A stretch of 64,000 nucleotides of DNA from G963665085 sp963665085. Its GTDB lineage: Bacteria > Bacteroidota > Bacteroidia > Bacteroidales > JAAAOM01. Position 1 is the stretch's first letter, and each line of letters starts with the position of its first letter. This document shows, piece by piece, positions 35,818 to 43,110 of the stretch. A program made the translations under genes and the position numbers. The stretch covers positions 3,596,001 to 3,660,000 of the forward strand of contig CAXXXS010000001.1 of assembly GCA_963665085.2 (NCBI GenBank). The letters are read 5' to 3'. The notes beneath the pieces are model-generated. The model had not been told where the DNA came from and did not search any database. It saw only the letters and a list, made by a program, of their open reading frames with translations.

Positions 35818-37392
35818 ATGAAAAGTAAAATATATATATATAGTATTTTAAGTTTGTTACTTATGTTTTCCGCTTGTAGTGAAGATTTTCTAGATAAACA
35901 GCAGACCGATGCCTATACAGATCAGAATTATTGGGTGACAGAAGATCAAGCTGAAATGGCGGTGACATCAACGTATAGGTTCCTTGGAGATGACTGGTGG
36001 AAAACCTTCTTAACTTGTGCTACAGACGATAGCTATGCATGGTCAACCTGGCCTTGTGATATGCTTTATGCAGGAAACGGAAGTGCTACAGCCAACCTTG
36101 GATCTTTTAGCCATTTTTGGTCTTTCTATTATCAGGCAATTGCTGCAGCTAATAATGTAACAGACAATATAGAAAAAGTTGATATGGATATTGATTTACG
36201 TAACCGTTTAGCTGCCGAAGCCCGTATTAACAGGGCATATGCTTATCAGCAATTGATCGGTTTGTATGGAGATGTGCCTTTAATCACACACGTACAAAGT
36301 CTAAGTGAATTTAACGTGTCCCGTACTCCAAAATCTGAGGTAATTAGCTTTTTATTGTCAGATATAGATGATTGTTATGAAGATCTACCAGTATCTTATG
36401 ATGCATCTGAATTTGGACGTGTAACCAGAGGTGCTGCGTTAGCATTAAAAGCAAGGATTTTATTGTACGATGAACAATGGTCAGAAGCCGCTGCCGCTGC
36501 AAAAATGGTTATGGATCTTCAACAATACAGTATTGATCCTGATTATGCAAGTTTGTTTGATGGTACAAATGAACAAAGTGATGAGATTATTTTATCAGCC
36601 CAATATATTGCAACACATAAAAGTGCCATTGCAACATGGGTAGGAGGTCCTGCTGTAGGAGGTTGGTCGGAATTAGTCCCTTTGCAATCATTAGTAGATG
36701 CTTACGAATGTACAGATGGGTTGCCAATAGATGAATCTACCGTTTATGACCCGGATAAACCTTTTGAAAACAGGGATCCTCGTCTTGATATGACCATTGT
36801 AGTTCCCGGAGGTGTATTAAACGGAAATACAATAGATGTTACAGAACCAAATTCACTTGATGGACTTGGAAAAAACAATGCTTCGTATTCGGGTTATTAT
36901 TATAAAAAATATATCCCTGCAACGATAGATGGTGGCTGGGATGGAAATTCAACCAATGATATCATCATTTTAAGATATGCAGAGGTATTGCTTACCTACG
37001 CAGAAGCTAAAATTGAAGCCAATGATATTGATCAGTCTGTTTATGATGCTATTAATGAGGTGAGAAGCCGTGCAAACGTTAATCTGCCTGCTGTTGAGTC
37101 TCCTAAAAACCAAACAGAATTACGTGAGATAGTACGTAGAGAAAGAAGAGTAGAATTTGCAATGGAAGAACACCGTTTATTTGATATTCGCAGGTGGAAT
37201 ATTGCTGAAGAAGTAATGACTGGCGATGTTTACGGAATCTATAATTATTGGGATACAGAGCGTACTGATTATGAAACTAATGTTTTGGTTGAAAGACGTA
37301 CGTTTAATAAAGACAGAGATTATTTATGGCCTGTCCCACAAGGTGAAATCGATTTAAATGAAAATCTTGCACCACAAAATCAGGGGTGGTAA
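35818..37392 (+). CDS. SusD/RagB-family glycan-binding lipoprotein (module 3)
   Basis: The protein is 524 aa with lipoprotein signal MKSKIYIYSILSLLLMFSAC (Cys20) and mature start SEDFLDKQQTDAYTDQNYWVTEDQAEMAVTSTYRF. SusD features include AEARINRAYAYQQLIGLYGDVPLITHV, RGAALALKARILLYDEQWSEAAAAAKMVM, ILRYAEVLLTYAEAKIE and the C-terminal REIVRRERRVEFAMEEHRLFDIRRW helix, ending DYLWPVPQGEIDLNENLAPQNQGW. It starts 18 bases after the SusC stop. A strong terminator follows at 37499, so susCD 3 forms a transcription unit distinct from the GH35 gene. Confidence 0.94.
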   Translation: MKSKIYIYSILSLLLMFSACSEDFLDKQQTDAYTDQNYWVTEDQAEMAVTSTYRFLGDDWWKTFLTCATDDSYAWSTWPCDMLYAGNGSATANLGSFSHFWSFYYQAIAAANNVTDNIEKVDMDIDLRNRLAAEARINRAYAYQQLIGLYGDVPLITHVQSLSEFNVSRTPKSEVISFLLSDIDDCYEDLPVSYDASEFGRVTRGAALALKARILLYDEQWSEAAAAAKMVMDLQQYSIDPDYASLFDGTNEQSDEIILSAQYIATHKSAIATWVGGPAVGGWSELVPLQSLVDAYECTDGLPIDESTVYDPDKPFENRDPRLDMTIVVPGGVLNGNTIDVTEPNSLDGLGKNNASYSGYYYKKYIPATIDGGWDGNSTNDIIILRYAEVLLTYAEAKIEANDIDQSVYDAINEVRSRANVNLPAVESPKNQTELREIVRRERRVEFAMEEHRLFDIRRWNIAEEVMTGDVYGIYNYWDTERTDYETNVLVERRTFNKDRDYLWPVPQGEIDLNENLAPQNQGW

Positions 37393-37498
37393 GTTGATGA
37401 AAAAATAACGACTTATTATTAGTCCGGGTACATTAAGAATAATAAGTTAGAGAGTCTTTAGGTTTTTAATAGATATTGACTTTAGTTAGTAGATGTGT

Positions 37499-37542
37499 GA
37501 CTTCGGGAAAAAGCTGTTTTAGCAAATCCCGAAGTCTTTTTT
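37499..37542 (+). terminator. Rho-independent terminator after SusD 3
   Basis: A perfect 10-bp GC-containing stem, GACTTCGGGA (37499-37508) with TCCCGAAGTC (37527-37536), is followed at once by six T residues. It is the clearest intrinsic terminator in the window. Confidence 0.88.
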
Positions 37543-37623
37543 AAATTAATCAATTAGTTTTATACTTTATTAAGAACAAGAAATAATAAAATAGTAAAGA
37601 AAGAATAATCAAATTTTAATATT

Positions 37624-39447
37624 ATGAGTGTCAGGTATCTTGTGTTTTTATGTTTAGTAAGTTTTATTTCATTCTCAGTTGAGGCGCAAAATAAGTCTCA
37701 TAAATTTGAATTGGGAAAAGATGATTTTTCGTTGGATGGAAAACCTTATCAAATCATATCAGGTGAAATTCATCCGGCAAGAGTTCCGGTTGAATATTGG
37801 CAACATCGTATTAAAATGGCCAAAGCAATGGGATGTAATACAATTGCTGCTTATATCTTTTGGAATTATCATGAGATAGGGCCTGGTGTATTCGATTTTC
37901 AAACGGGTAACCGGGACATAGAAAAATTTATTCAGCTTGTTCAGGATGAAGGAATGTGGTTAATTCTGAGACCAGGTCCCTATGTATGTGCAGAGTGGGA
38001 TTTTGGTGGGATTCCTTCATATCTCCTTAAAATTCCTGATATTAAGGTTAGGTGTATGGATCAGAGATATACCGAGGCAGCAGAACGATATATAAAGAAT
38101 CTTTCCATGGAGGTGGAAAAATACCAGGTAACTCAAGGTGGGCCAATAATAATGGTTCAAGTTGAAAATGAGTATGGAAGTTACGGAAATGACCGTACGT
38201 ATATGAAATGGGTCCAGGAAAAATGGGAAGAAAATGGTATTGATGTGGCATTTTTTACTGCTGATGGTGCAGCTCAACCTAACCTCGAAGCAGGAACGCT
38301 TCCTGGCGTTGCAATAGGGTTAGATCCCGGTGCCAATGAAAATAATTTTAAACAAGCATCCTTAATCAATGCAGATGTACCTTCGTTTTGTAGTGAATTA
38401 TATCCAGGATGGCTTACTCATTGGGGCGAAGACTGGCAAAGACCGGATGTGGATAATTTATTAAAAGATGTTAAGTGGCTTATGGATAATGAAAAATCTT
38501 TTAACTTTTATGTTATTCATGGAGGTACAAATTTTGGATATTGGGCAGGGGCTAATGCTTTTTCTCCGGATGAATACCTGGCTGATGTCACCAGCTATGA
38601 TTATGACGCTCCAATAAACGAGATGGGGCAACCTACTGCAAAATATTATGCATTACGAAATTTACTGAAAGAATATAAATTACCAGGAGAAAAATTTATT
38701 GATATTCCAGAATCTTTGCCTGTAATAGAAATTCCTAAAATAGAGATAAAAGATTATGCTTCAATTTGGGATAACCTGCCGGAAGCTAAAGTTTTACCCC
38801 AGCCAAAACCGATGGAAATGTTTGATCAACAAGGAGGCTTTATACTTTACAGGACAAAATTAGTAGGTCAAAAAAGCGGTAAATTACGCGTTACAGATTT
38901 ACATGATTATGCCACTGTTTTTCTTGATGGGAAATATATCGGAACCCTCGATCGCTCTAAAAACATTAATACCATTGAAATACCAAAATCAGAAACCGTT
39001 AACCCTGTATTGGATATTTTAGTGGAAGGTATGGGGCGAATTAACTTCGCAGAATATATGATAGATAGAAAAGGAATAACAGATAGGGTTTCTTTAAATG
39101 GAATGACTCTCATGGAATGGCAGATTTTCAATTTACCATTGGATGAAAATTATTTGTCAGGTTTAAAACCTGGAGTTGACAAACAAAATCGTCCTGGGAA
39201 ATTTTTTAGGGCTGAGTTTGCCTTAGAAGAAACAGGTGATACTTATTTGGATTTAACGGAATGGAAAAAAGGAATTGTATGGGTAAATGGCCATAACCTA
39301 GGCAGATATTGGGAAATCGGCCCTCAGGAAAGGCTGTTTTGTCCTTCAGTTTTTCTCAATAAAGGTAAAAATGAGATTGTTGTCTTTGATTTACACAAGA
39401 CATCGAAAGGATATATTCAGGGGATGAACACTTTGGAGGAGCAATAA
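37624..39447 (+). CDS. GH35 beta-galactosidase (secreted)
   Basis: This is a 607-aa retaining exo-beta-galactosidase family enzyme. The signal is MSVRYLVFLCLVSFISFSVEAQ. The TIM barrel starts FSLDGKPYQIISGEIHPARVPVEYWQHRI and contains AAYIFWNYHE and LRPGPYVCAEWDFGGIPSYLL. The acid/base segment is MVQVENEYGSYG (Glu183) and the nucleophile segment is SFCSELYPGWLTHWGE (Glu258). Two C-terminal jelly-roll domains follow (LRVTDLHDYATVFLDGKYIGTLDR; FRAEFALEETGDTYLDLTEWKKGIVWVNGHNLGRYW). A signal peptide without lipobox suggests the periplasm. It follows the susCD 3 terminator, so it may be transcribed separately. It would trim terminal beta-galactose from imported oligosaccharides. Confidence 0.93.
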   Translation: MSVRYLVFLCLVSFISFSVEAQNKSHKFELGKDDFSLDGKPYQIISGEIHPARVPVEYWQHRIKMAKAMGCNTIAAYIFWNYHEIGPGVFDFQTGNRDIEKFIQLVQDEGMWLILRPGPYVCAEWDFGGIPSYLLKIPDIKVRCMDQRYTEAAERYIKNLSMEVEKYQVTQGGPIIMVQVENEYGSYGNDRTYMKWVQEKWEENGIDVAFFTADGAAQPNLEAGTLPGVAIGLDPGANENNFKQASLINADVPSFCSELYPGWLTHWGEDWQRPDVDNLLKDVKWLMDNEKSFNFYVIHGGTNFGYWAGANAFSPDEYLADVTSYDYDAPINEMGQPTAKYYALRNLLKEYKLPGEKFIDIPESLPVIEIPKIEIKDYASIWDNLPEAKVLPQPKPMEMFDQQGGFILYRTKLVGQKSGKLRVTDLHDYATVFLDGKYIGTLDRSKNINTIEIPKSETVNPVLDILVEGMGRINFAEYMIDRKGITDRVSLNGMTLMEWQIFNLPLDENYLSGLKPGVDKQNRPGKFFRAEFALEETGDTYLDLTEWKKGIVWVNGHNLGRYWEIGPQERLFCPSVFLNKGKNEIVVFDLHKTSKGYIQGMNTLEEQ

Positions 39448-39541
39448 TGCTGTAATTATTCCAGAAGGAGCATCAGATTCTGATGTTATGGCATTGGCAG
39501 CATAGGAAGAGAATTATTGTTGCTGTATCACCTCTTGTTAT

Positions 39542-39672
39542 GAGGCTGTCCAAAAGGTAACTCTGACAGGTCTAACGACTCTGTTAGGTTTTAATAATTA
39601 ATTGATTTTTAACCTGTCAGAGTTCAAAGAACCTGACAGAGTTTACAATTAAATGACTTTTTGGACAGCCTC
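39542..39672. mobile_element. MITE-like palindromic element, copy B
   Basis: The terminal inverted repeats GAGGCTGTCCAAAAGG (39542-39557) and CTTTTTGGACAGCCTC (39657-39672) match at 15 of 16 positions. Inside, AACTCTGACAGGT (39559-39571) is perfectly complementary to ACCTGTCAGAGTT (39612-39624), with a further ACCTGACAGAGTT at 39631. The 131-bp element is noncoding and folds into a long nested hairpin. It is the best-preserved of three copies. Confidence 0.7.
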
Positions 39673-39788
39673 TTTCTATTATAGCATTTTTTATAATTAA
39701 AAATTTACAGAAATCATAAACGACAATTGCGGGTAACTATTGGATATCCCATTAAAATTACAAGCGTTTATTAAGAAGACCTCCTAAA

Positions 39789-39805
39789 TCCTCCTCCGAG
39801 GAGGA
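39789..39805. repeat. GC-rich 17-bp palindrome
   Basis: TCCTCCTC (39789-39796) and GAGGAGGA (39798-39805) flank a single C. It lies in the repeat-dense gap and has no neighbouring gene to terminate closely. Confidence 0.45.
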
Positions 39806-39924
39806 CTTGAAGAAGGGTTGCAAAATTGATTTGTGATAAGTACTACTATCAGGCTAATAGATGTAAAGAAATAATTTAAAGAATATTATATACACACCCT
39901 CTCATCCGGCAAAAACTGAATATT

Positions 39925-39971
39925 TCTCCCTCTCTTGAAAGAGAGGGAGAGATTGAGTCTCAGACTCAATC
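39925..39971. repeat. Two adjacent perfect palindromes
   Basis: TCTCCCTCTCTT (39925-39936) pairs over 12 bp with AAGAGAGGGAGA (39939-39950) across two bases. Directly after it, GATTGAGTCT (39951-39960) pairs over 10 bp with AGACTCAATC (39962-39971) across one base. An AGGGAGA just downstream echoes the first arm. This looks like a small repeat element rather than a terminator, since no T tract follows. Confidence 0.5.
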
Positions 39972-40030
39972 AGGGAGAGTAAACGTTAAACTAATACATA
40001 ATAGAAATAAGATTTAATAGGAATTAAAAA

Positions 40031-40132
40031 ACCACCATAGTCATTAAAAAAAATCACCATGGTCATTTCGAAAAATCACCACGGTGGTTTTTGAAAACGA
40101 TCACGATCATTTTTAAAAACCACCATGGTGGT
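40031..40132. repeat. Five 14-bp dyads at an exact 22-bp period
   Basis: The units are ACCACCATAGTCAT (40031), ATCACCATGGTCAT (40053), ATCACCACGGTGGT (40075), ACGATCACGATCAT (40097) and ACCACCATGGTGGT (40119). They start exactly 22 bases apart and are separated by runs of A and T. The last is a perfect palindrome. Several differences in the others are paired (position 2 with 13, 3 with 12, 5 with 10), so symmetry is partly kept. Because 22 is not a multiple of three it is not coding. It lies 130 bases upstream of the GH92 gene and could be a multi-site operator, a nucleoid-protein array or repeat debris. Confidence 0.7.
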
Positions 40133-40262
40133 TTTTTTAAACTATTTGGGTTACTAAAATAATGTGAATTGAAGGCTTCTTTTTTTGTTTAACCCTTTTC
40201 AATTAAAAAATACCTAACTAATTTCGCAGTTGATTTTTAAAAAGTAATAAAGTAAAGTAAAA

Positions 40263-42470
40263 ATGGCTAAATTAAATTTAATTGTTATTGGAATTGTAAT
40301 GTTTATTGTGTCCTGTTCGCCTCCGGGAAAACAGGAAAACTCTACAGGACAACTCACCTCCTATGTTGATCCGTTTATAGGGACTGGTTTTCATGGACAT
40401 ACTTATCCTGGAGCAGCTTATCCTTTTGGACAGGTTCAATTAAGTCCGGATAACGGAACAGGTGGTTGGGACTGGTGTTCCGGTTATCATTATTCAGATA
40501 GTGTTATCGCTGGGTTCAGTCATCTGCATTTAAGCGGAACGGGTATTGGAGACCTTGCAGATATATCTATTCTTCCTGTTGCAAAAGAGATTGAGTTCAA
40601 AGAGGGAGAAGAGAATATGGATTTTGTTATGCGATATGCAGGTAAGTATACACACGAGAATGAAGTTGCTGTTCCTGGATATTATTCTGTCGAAATGACT
40701 AATAGTGGAATCAAAACTGAATTAACTGTAACAGAGCGTGCTGGATTCCATAAATATATTTTTCCTGATGAAGGAGCGAAAAACATCATTGTTAACCTTG
40801 GTTTTGCTATTAATTGGGATAAACCTTATCAAACCAGTTTAGAAGTTAAAGATAGCACACTGGTTACAGGAACTCGTTTGTCAACAGGATGGGCAGTTGA
40901 TCAGCATGTTTATTTTGCTGTACGTTTTTCTAAGCCTTTTACCAACTCAGAGATTAAAGAAGTTGGTGGAGAGGCACGAACTTTAGGAGTTTTTTCTTTT
41001 GAAGATAATGAAGTACTTGTAAAAGTAGGTTTATCATCGGTAAGTGTCGAGAATGCTATTAAAAATCTGGATGCTTCATTGGCAGGTTGGGATTTTGATG
41101 CGACCATACAAGCAGCATCCGAAGCATGGGAAAAGGAATTGCAAAAGATAAAAATTCAAAGTAATGATGAGGTTCAGAAGAAAATATTCTATACAGCGTT
41201 GTACCATACAATGGTTGCTCCAGCTTTATTTTCTGACTTAAATGGAGAATTTAAAGGTGTAGAAGGGAAAACAATGGTTGCTTCTGATTATAATCGTTAT
41301 ACGGTATTTTCATTATGGGATACTTACCGTTCGTTACATCCACTTTTTACACTTGTTCAACAAGATAAAGTTAATGATATGGTGAAATCCATGCTGGATC
41401 ATTATCAGCAAACTGGTATATTACCGGTTTGGGAGCTTGAAGGAAATGAAACATTTTGTATGGTAGGTAATCATTCAATAACAGTTATTGCAGAGGCTGT
41501 GCTCAAAGGTATTGGTGATTTTGACTATGAATTGGCTCTTGAAGCTATGAAAGCAACATCTAAAAATGATCGTGATGGAATGGGATACCATGATAAATGG
41601 GGATTTATCCCTGCTGATAAGGTAGAGCAAACTGTTGCCAAAGCAATGGAAGTTGCTATTGATGATTATAGTGTGGCGCTTGTAGCAGAAAAGTTGGGGA
41701 AAACAGAAGATGCAGAATACTATTTTAGCAGAGCAGAGAATTATAAAAACTATTTTGATCCGGAAACTGGATTCATGCGCGGAAAGTTAAGTAATGGGGA
41801 ATGGACAACTCCTTTTGATCCTGCTTACTCTAAACATATCGGAAGCGACTATACTGAAGGTAATGCATGGCAATATCTATGGTTGGTGCCTCAGGATGTT
41901 GATGGCCTTATTGAACTTCTTGGTGGAAAAGAACCTTTTGCAGAGAAATTAACTCATTTGTTTGAAGTAGAAGAAGGATTAAAAGGAGAGGAAGCATCAA
42001 ATGATATTACGGGCTTAATTGGTGCTTACGCTCATGGAAATGAACCAAGTCACCATACTTCTTTCTTGTTTAACTATGCCGGACAAGCATGGAAAACACA
42101 AGAGATAAACCGTCAAATCCAAACAGAAATGTATACTGATAAACCAGATGGATTGTCTGGAAATGAAGACTGTGGTCAAATGTCAGCGTGGTATATTTTA
42201 AGTGCCTTAGGAATTTATCCGGTTCATCCGGCTGAATTACAATACCAGTTTGGCTCTCCAATTGTTCAGCAGGCTGAAATAGAAATTGCCCCGGGTAAAA
42301 TATTTACGGTTAAAGCCCCTGCTGCTTCACTTGAAAATAAATACATTCAAAAAGTGACATTGAATGGACAAGAATTAAATCGTTCCTATATTACTCATCA
42401 GGAGATTATGGACGGAGGAAGTCTTGAGTTTACTATGGTGAGTGAACCCAATAAAGAATTGTTTAAGTAA
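40263..42470 (+). CDS. GH92 alpha-mannosidase, lipoprotein
   Basis: This is a 735-aa calcium-dependent exo-alpha-mannosidase family enzyme. The signal MAKLNLIVIGIVMFIVSC gives a lipoprotein with Cys18. The family N-terminus is canonical: SYVDPFIGTGFHGHTYPGAAYPFGQVQLSPDNGTGGWDWCSGYHYSD and GFSHLHLSGTGIGDLADISILP. The catalytic barrel shows FSLWDTYRSLHPL, GNEPSHHTSFLFNYAGQAWKTQ and GLSGNEDCGQMSAWYILSALGIYPVHP. It differs clearly from the divergent GH92 at 16149. The gene lies after the repeat-dense gap and before a stem-loop at 42511, and probably forms its own unit at the end of the glycan region. Confidence 0.94.
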   Translation: MAKLNLIVIGIVMFIVSCSPPGKQENSTGQLTSYVDPFIGTGFHGHTYPGAAYPFGQVQLSPDNGTGGWDWCSGYHYSDSVIAGFSHLHLSGTGIGDLADISILPVAKEIEFKEGEENMDFVMRYAGKYTHENEVAVPGYYSVEMTNSGIKTELTVTERAGFHKYIFPDEGAKNIIVNLGFAINWDKPYQTSLEVKDSTLVTGTRLSTGWAVDQHVYFAVRFSKPFTNSEIKEVGGEARTLGVFSFEDNEVLVKVGLSSVSVENAIKNLDASLAGWDFDATIQAASEAWEKELQKIKIQSNDEVQKKIFYTALYHTMVAPALFSDLNGEFKGVEGKTMVASDYNRYTVFSLWDTYRSLHPLFTLVQQDKVNDMVKSMLDHYQQTGILPVWELEGNETFCMVGNHSITVIAEAVLKGIGDFDYELALEAMKATSKNDRDGMGYHDKWGFIPADKVEQTVAKAMEVAIDDYSVALVAEKLGKTEDAEYYFSRAENYKNYFDPETGFMRGKLSNGEWTTPFDPAYSKHIGSDYTEGNAWQYLWLVPQDVDGLIELLGGKEPFAEKLTHLFEVEEGLKGEEASNDITGLIGAYAHGNEPSHHTSFLFNYAGQAWKTQEINRQIQTEMYTDKPDGLSGNEDCGQMSAWYILSALGIYPVHPAELQYQFGSPIVQQAEIEIAPGKIFTVKAPAASLENKYIQKVTLNGQELNRSYITHQEIMDGGSLEFTMVSEPNKELFK

Positions 42471-42482
42471 AAATATAATTCA

Positions 42483-42604
42483 GAATATTTCTCAAAATTG
42501 TCAAAAAAATAAATCCGACAGAGTCGCCAGACCTGTCGGATTTTAGTATTAATTGATTAATAAAAAGTCTGAGTTAACAATTAATTGACTTTTTGAATAT
42601 CTTC
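42483..42604. mobile_element. MITE-like element, decayed copy C
   Basis: The right part (GAGTTAACAATTAATTGACTTTTTGAATATCTTC region, 42571-42604) aligns with the right end of copy B, and the AATTGATT centre also matches. The terminal repeats are degraded: the left end is hard to recognise. The element contains the hairpin described at 42511. Confidence 0.45.
42511..42545 (+). terminator. Likely terminator of GH92 2, within a decayed repeat
   Basis: AAATCCGACAG (42511-42521) pairs perfectly over 11 bp with CTGTCGGATTT (42533-42543), followed by a T and then A. It lies 40 bases after the GH92 stop. It appears to be an inner arm of a MITE-like element that may now act as the terminator. Confidence 0.5.
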
Positions 42605-42663
42605 TTTTTATTTCTAAACAATGTAACCAACACTTTGTTAGTTAGCTGTTTGGAAATTAATTT

Positions 42664-42960
42664 ATGGGACAGGATTCAGTAAAAAGAAGAACACTGAGAG
42701 ACATTGTAAATACTCCTTTTAAAAAAGCAATGTTTGTTGTTCAATTAATAAGCTATGTATTTATTGTTGGTTCTCCTTTTATTGGTGGAATAATTGGAAA
42801 AGCTTTGCATTTAACAGTGAAAGGGGTAACTGTTTCTGTTTTAGTAATATTTGTAACCGGAGAAATTCTTTTTTATAGTTCTCTTTTCTTTCTTGGTAAA
42901 GAACTTATTTTAATAATCAAAGAAAAAGTTTTTGATTGGTTTAAAAGAAAGAATCAATAA
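42664..42960 (+). CDS. Small two-TM membrane protein of unknown function
   Basis: I do not recognise this 98-aa protein. It starts MGQDSVKRRTLRDIVNTPFKKA, a basic cytosolic segment. Two hydrophobic helices follow (FVVQLISYVFIVGSPFIGGIIG and VSVLVIFVTGEILFYSSLFFLG), and the end is basic and amphipathic (KELILIIKEKVFDWFKRKNQ). Both ends are probably cytosolic. It stands alone between the glycan locus and the PAS kinase gene. The codon pattern and length support a real gene, but no function can be assigned. Confidence 0.7.
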   Translation: MGQDSVKRRTLRDIVNTPFKKAMFVVQLISYVFIVGSPFIGGIIGKALHLTVKGVTVSVLVIFVTGEILFYSSLFFLGKELILIIKEKVFDWFKRKNQ

Positions 42961-43021
42961 AACTTAGATGGTGTGTTTAGGTTAAAAACTTAAATATGAC
43001 GAAGTTTTACTGCTATGTGTT

Positions 43022-43038
43022 TTTTGTGTGGCACAAAA
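43022..43038. promoter_or_regulatory. Inverted repeat upstream of the PAS kinase
   Basis: TTTTGTG (43022-43028) and CACAAAA (43032-43038) form a perfect 7-bp dyad with a 3-base centre, 73 bases before the kinase ATG. The size suits a dimeric regulator site, but no regulator is identified. Confidence 0.3.
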
Positions 43039-43110
43039 TCTTTACATTAAAATATTATTTTACTATATTTATTAGCAAACAACGATTATTACTGGTGTTA
43101 AGTTGCTGAC

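Larger units (their letters stand above)
39448..40262. other. Repeat-dense intergenic region before GH92 2
   Basis: These 815 bases hold no convincing gene. From left to right they contain an 18-codon open remnant without a start, a MITE-like element (39542-39672), a GC-rich palindrome (39789-39805), a pair of adjacent perfect palindromes (39925-39971), and five 14-bp dyads at exactly 22-bp period (40031-40132). The last 130 bases before the GH92 ATG are AT-rich and include TAATTTCG, a weak -7-like element. Confidence 0.7.

Noticed and set aside
39441..39507. Open remnant reading NNAVIIPEGASDSDVMALAA just past the GH35 stop, in another frame
   Set aside because: Only about 20 codons, no start codon, and the GH35 protein already ends at a normal place; expected by chance.
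40031..40132. Considered as a CRISPR array
   Set aside because: The units are imperfect palindromes separated only by A/T runs; there are no unique spacers, no repeat of usual length and no cas genes.
43029..43045. TGGCAC resembling the -24 box of a sigma-54 promoter near an NtrC-type regulator
   Set aside because: The -12 GC at the required spacing is absent, and the bases are better explained as part of the TTTTGTG dyad.
42996..43109. 37-codon frame (MTKFYCYVFFVWHK...) ending one base before the PAS kinase ATG
   Set aside because: Very AT-rich composition, no recognisable features and no comparative support; the region looks like the kinase promoter.
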